DNA of 8,762 bases, taken from NCBI GenBank assembly GCA_030633365.1, contig DAOVSY010000106.1:1-8762 (forward strand), written 5' to 3'. The notes beneath the pieces are model-generated. The model had not been told where the DNA came from and did no database searches. It saw only the letters and a program-made list of their open reading frames with translations. The translations under genes were made by a program, and so were the position numbers. The DNA is from Spirochaetaceae bacterium. GTDB lineage: Bacteria; Spirochaetota; Spirochaetia; B11-G9. Below, in pieces: positions 5,893-8,762 of the stretch; within the stretch, counting starts at the first letter, position 1, and the number at the start of each line of letters is the position of its first letter.

Positions 5893-6963
5893 ATGCTATT
5901 TGAAGTTAATGAGAAATCAAAAATTCTTGAACCTGTCTACGAGACATGGAAAGTAGCAGAGCTGGAGCTTGAGAAATACATTATTTCCAGCCAGGAGCTT
6001 GGTGTTCCCACATTAAATTACAGTATATTCAATGAAGAATTGTTAATAATCAATAATCAGGTACGCACTGGAACTAAAAAGAGAGCTGATATTTTGGCTC
6101 TGGATAAAATGGGGAATGCTGTGATTATTGAATTAAAACGAGATCATGGATCCCTTGGCGTAGATACACAAGCTTTACAGTATCTTGCTGATTTTTCAAG
6201 GTATAAGGGTTTAGCATTTATTGATAAATTTCTTGGAAATGAAGTTACAAAAGAAGATGTGTTTGGTTTTCTTGGTGATAAAGTTTCTCCTGAGGATATA
6301 AATAAAAACAATCGGATAATTTTAGTGGCCAAAAGCTTTGATGCAACACTTTACTCAATGGGAGAGTGGTTGTCATCTAAGGGTGTTGGTTTCCGATGTA
6401 TCTCATATCTTCCCACTAAAGTTCAAAACCGAAAATTTATTAGTTTTTCACTATCTTTTGATAAATCTCCAGAATCACTTTATCCGATTGAGTTTTCTTC
6501 GAGTACCAGAATGCCTAAAATTTTTTGGCACAATATTGGTTATTCGGATAATAAGTGGTGGTCTTACATTAAAGAAAAAAAGATCTTAACAACCAGTTTT
6601 GAATGTAAGCCCGGTGATCAGGGGGAAAAAATTCTAAAATCATACATAACTGGTGATAGAATTATTGCTTATGTGAAGGGGCATGGTGCTGTAGGCTGGG
6701 GGCAAATAAGAAAAGACCCTATTTCATCATATCGTCTTTTTGAAACAGGAAGCCCTGAAGATATACGAAACGGACACAATCTTCATCGAATTGCAATCGA
6801 CTGGACTTGTAAAGCTGTATCTGTGGGGGTAGCTCTAACTACAGCTTATATCAGAGATGAAATTGGAATATATCATCCTGTTAGTACCTCAACTGGTATG
6901 GATCAATCTAAGGGTGAGCTGCTTATAGAAGAATTACAAAAAAGATTCTCTAATAATGATTGA
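5893..6963 (+). CDS. PD-(D/E)XK endonuclease-like protein (NucS/DUF91-like) with PUA/EVE-like C-terminal domain
   Basis: This 356-residue protein appears to have two domains. Residues about 20-105 have the NucS/RecB-like nuclease core: an E-L-E-K-Y-I helix, D66 in RADILALD, E80-L-K82 in VIIELKR, and QALQY (93-97), which fits the QxxxY motif that often follows ExK in RecB-like enzymes. All expected catalytic residues are present. Residues 106-200 continue an alpha/beta region. From about 208 the sequence changes to W/G-rich strands: KIFWHNIG, KWWSYIKEKK, then GDRIIAYVKGHGAVGWGQI (254-272). The 'GD+.aYv.G.G.vG.G.v' pattern is what PUA/EVE-like domains show, and some of these read modified bases. 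The start is ATG 5893, 9 bases after AGGGG (5879-5883). The nuclease fold call is strong; the C-terminal domain call is by pattern only. A role in restricting modified or foreign DNA is inferred. Confidence 0.72.
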   Translation: MLFEVNEKSKILEPVYETWKVAELELEKYIISSQELGVPTLNYSIFNEELLIINNQVRTGTKKRADILALDKMGNAVIIELKRDHGSLGVDTQALQYLADFSRYKGLAFIDKFLGNEVTKEDVFGFLGDKVSPEDINKNNRIILVAKSFDATLYSMGEWLSSKGVGFRCISYLPTKVQNRKFISFSLSFDKSPESLYPIEFSSSTRMPKIFWHNIGYSDNKWWSYIKEKKILTTSFECKPGDQGEKILKSYITGDRIIAYVKGHGAVGWGQIRKDPISSYRLFETGSPEDIRNGHNLHRIAIDWTCKAVSVGVALTTAYIRDEIGIYHPVSTSTGMDQSKGELLIEELQKRFSNND

Positions 6964-7116
6964 CAGCTTATTATACTGTGTTGCTTTTTCACAATTTTAA
7001 CAAGAATGAGGTTGATTTAGCTATTACTCCACTAAAAATCCAAAATCACGGACTTTTACCCCATATAAAAGTCCAAAAGTATGGACTTTTAGGATGTGTA
7101 ACATTATTATATAGTT
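6964..7116 (+). promoter_or_regulatory. Regulatory region upstream of the DUF4143 ATPase
   Basis: This 153-base gap contains the three 9-bp repeats at 7050-7091 and a -10-like TATTAT (7105-7110). A -35-like TGGACT (7082-7087) lies 17 bases upstream of that box, inside the third repeat. The -10 ends 6 bases before the ATPase ATG and no Shine-Dalgarno is present; the nearest AGGA (7091-7094) is over 20 bases away. Promoter elements are assigned by consensus only. The left part (6964-7040) shows nothing recognisable. Confidence 0.4.
7050..7091. repeat. Three 9-bp repeats in alternating orientation (possible operator)
   Basis: GGACTTTTA occurs at 7050-7058, its perfect reverse complement TAAAAGTCC at 7066-7074, and GGACTTTTA again at 7083-7091. 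The middle copy can pair with either neighbour, giving two mutually exclusive 9-bp stems with loops of 7 and 8 bases. The start-to-start spacings are 16 and 17 bases. The third copy overlaps the predicted -35 of the ATPase gene. This is compatible with a multi-site operator or a switching RNA structure. No U-tract follows on the plus strand, so it is not an ordinary terminator. Confidence 0.7.
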
Positions 7117-8457
7117 ATGGAACGACAAATTCTAGACGATATTATATCCTGGAGCCAGTCATCCTCTAAAAAACCATTGGTTTTGAAGGGAGCCAGGCAG
7201 GTAGGTAAAACATGGGTATTGCTTGAATTTGGGAAACTCCATTACGAAAAGAAAGGATATAGATGCCATTATATTGATTTCCGAAGTTCAAAAGAACTTT
7301 TTTCCATATTTGAAGAAACAAGTAATCCTCCCGAAATAATAAAGCTCCTCCAATTTCGCTTGCAAATTAATATCGATGTACAAAACGATCTTCTGATTTT
7401 TGATGAAATACAGGAGTGTCCACATGCAATTAGTTCACTTAAATATTTTGAACAATTTATGAATGAATTGGATTTAATTGCAGCAGGTTCACATTTAGGA
7501 CTTTTAAAGAACCAGGAATCATTTCCGGTAGGAAAAGTTGATTTTCTTTATATGTTTCCCTTGACCTATCAGGAATTTATTAAGGCTGTTGATCCTGATG
7601 CATATAGGATACTGAAAGAATGGGATATAAATACTGCACTTCCCAATATTGTTCATGGAAGGCTAATTGAGCTTTGGACGATGTATCTTTTTACAGGAGG
7701 GCTGCCTGAGGTTGTAAAAACCTGGATAGAGGAGTCAGAAGATATCATGTTAGCTATATCCAGAGTCAGAAAGGTTCAAAGGAATCTCATTGAAGGATAT
7801 CGTTCAGATTTTTCAAAATATTCAGGAGTGGTTAATGCAAACCATATAAATTATATCTTCGATTCAATTCCTTCCCAATTATCAAAAGCACAGGAAGAAA
7901 ATGTAGGTAAGTTTATTTTTAAAACAGTAATTCCAAATAGAAAAGGGTTTGATATTCTTCGCGGCCCTATTTCGTGGCTCAGGGAAGCAAGGTTAGTAAT
8001 TAGAACGGGTATTGCTGTTAAAGCACATCACCCTTTAAAAAGTTATACAGATGAAAATAAGTTCAAGCTTTTCTTGTTTGATACAGGTATTTTAAATTGC
8101 ATTTTGGATATCCCCGGAGAGGTGATCCTGGATAAGGAGATTGGCCCCTACAAAGGTTTTATAGTAGAAAACTATGTAGCCCAGGAATTATTTACTCACT
8201 ATAATCGGGATCTTATTTCATGGCAGGAAGGCACCTCGGAACTTGAGTTTTTGATAGTAAATGGAAAAGAGATTATCCCTATTGAGGTAAAATCTTCTTC
8301 CAGGCAGCGCAAGGCAAAGAGCCTGGACTCTTTTATCAATCGCTATTCTCCGGAAAAAGCTATTAAGCTTACAGGGCAAAATTATGGACATAACCCTGAT
8401 CGAAAAATTACTACTGTCCCCATATATGCATGTTCAAAACTGTTAAAGATGTTATAG
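7117..8457 (+). CDS. AAA_14/DUF4143 family ATPase (COG1373)
   Basis: This 446-residue P-loop ATPase belongs to a widespread but poorly understood family common in accessory DNA. The AAA domain carries Walker A GARQVGKT (25-32), Walker B LLIFDE (92-97) followed by IQECP, the sensor segment LIAAGSHLGLL (120-130) and the PLTYQEF block (148-154). About residues 190-395 form the DUF4143 region, with GGLPEVV, FDTGILN and a degenerate PD-(D/E)XK-like end, LEFLIVNGKEIIPIEVKSSS. Position 377 is Glu where many relatives have Asp (VDFLI), so nuclease activity is doubtful. The ATG at 7117 gives the family's usual start ('R.i...i..W......KPL.l.GaRQVGKT'). There is no Shine-Dalgarno, and a -10-like box ends 6 bases upstream, suggesting a leaderless message. 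The biological role is unknown. Confidence 0.9.
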   Translation: MERQILDDIISWSQSSSKKPLVLKGARQVGKTWVLLEFGKLHYEKKGYRCHYIDFRSSKELFSIFEETSNPPEIIKLLQFRLQINIDVQNDLLIFDEIQECPHAISSLKYFEQFMNELDLIAAGSHLGLLKNQESFPVGKVDFLYMFPLTYQEFIKAVDPDAYRILKEWDINTALPNIVHGRLIELWTMYLFTGGLPEVVKTWIEESEDIMLAISRVRKVQRNLIEGYRSDFSKYSGVVNANHINYIFDSIPSQLSKAQEENVGKFIFKTVIPNRKGFDILRGPISWLREARLVIRTGIAVKAHHPLKSYTDENKFKLFLFDTGILNCILDIPGEVILDKEIGPYKGFIVENYVAQELFTHYNRDLISWQEGTSELEFLIVNGKEIIPIEVKSSSRQRKAKSLDSFINRYSPEKAIKLTGQNYGHNPDRKITTVPIYACSKLLKML

Positions 8458-8475
8458 ATAGAAGGGAAGGATTTA

Positions 8476-8762
8476 TTGAAAGTTTTACTGACTGGTGCAT
8501 CGGGACTTGTAGGAACGGATCTGCGTCCTTTTCTATCCAATACCTATGATGAGATTTTACTGACGAGCCGGAGCCGCATTCTTGATTTACGCCCGAATGA
8601 ACATTATGAACAGGGTGATATAACTGATGCTGATTTTGTGGATTCCCTTCTTAAACAGGTTGATGGTGCAATCCACCTGGCAGGAATGGTAGGGCCTGAT
8701 TATTCCTTTGAAGAAGTTATGGTCCCTAACGTAACAGGTACGTACAATTTATTTCATGCTGC
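8476..8762 (+). CDS. NAD(P)-dependent epimerase/dehydratase (extended SDR), partial
   Basis: The reading frame begins at TTG 8476, 5 bases after a GGAAGGA-like site, and runs off the window after 95 codons. It opens with KVLLTGASGLVGTDLRPFL, containing the GxxGxxG dinucleotide-binding loop (GASGLVG). It continues with QGDITDADFVDSLL, the GAIHLAGMVG strand and NVTGTYNLFHAA, all standard positions of extended short-chain dehydrogenases. The spacing of these blocks and 'RPFL' near the N-terminus recall uronate dehydrogenase-like members, but the catalytic YxxxK lies outside the window and the substrate cannot be set. It starts 18 bases after the ATPase stop, so read-through transcription is possible, though its function looks unrelated to the accessory block. 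Confidence 0.85.
   Translation, partial: MKVLLTGASGLVGTDLRPFLSNTYDEILLTSRSRILDLRPNEHYEQGDITDADFVDSLLKQVDGAIHLAGMVGPDYSFEEVMVPNVTGTYNLFHA

Noticed and set aside
7050..7091. 9-bp repeats as a miniature CRISPR-like array
   Set aside because: The copies alternate in orientation, are only 9 bp and have 7-8-base spacers, so this is an inverted-repeat operator or structure, not a CRISPR array.
6960..7169. 69-codon plus-strand ORF spanning the gap before the ATPase
   Set aside because: It is mostly a translation of the 9-bp repeat region and runs out of frame into the ATPase start; no ribosome site and no protein-like pattern.

Overview
The window is AT-rich bacterial DNA with compact, closely spaced genes and three TTG start codons (the 679-residue ABC subunit, rsmE and the last gene). 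The RsmE has a C-terminal block and a 'TGEKSY'-type segment that recall spirochaete homologues. A spirochaete or another low-GC anaerobe is my best guess, but this rests on family resemblance only.

Layout, left to right. (1) 1-484: the leading end of an IS66-family insertion sequence on the minus strand, with a partial tnpB, a complete small tnpA, a hairpin over the tnpA ribosome-binding site, and a probable terminal repeat ending at 484. (2) 485-607: a short open stretch that looks like the 3' end of a gene cut by the insertion. (3) 616-4397, minus strand: a two-gene operon for a heterodimeric ABC exporter of the BmrC/BmrD (YheI/YheH) type. (4) 4398-4473: a short divergent intergenic region. 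(5) 4474-5202, plus strand: rsmE, a 16S rRNA methyltransferase. (6) 5244-8457, plus strand: an accessory block. It contains a BrnT/BrnA toxin-antitoxin pair behind a palindromic operator-promoter, a 26-codon ORF that may be a gene remnant, a PD-(D/E)XK nuclease with a C-terminal domain that looks PUA/EVE-like, and an AAA_14/DUF4143 ATPase preceded by a three-copy 9-bp repeat. (7) 8476-8762: the start of an extended SDR (NAD-dependent epimerase/dehydratase family), cut by the window edge.

How the genes may work together. The exporter pair shows complementary asymmetry: the 581-residue subunit has Asp in place of the catalytic Glu, and the 679-residue subunit has an LSTGQ signature. Together they predict one active and one degenerate ATP site. 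The block between rsmE and the SDR gene reads as a small defence or stability cargo. Its most interesting member is the nuclease fused to a possible modified-base reader, a layout that would suit modification-dependent restriction. Two genes in this block (brnT and the ATPase) have a -10-like box ending about 6-7 bases before the ATG and no Shine-Dalgarno, so both may be translated from leaderless messages. No rRNA, tRNA, CRISPR array or convincing rho-independent terminator was seen.
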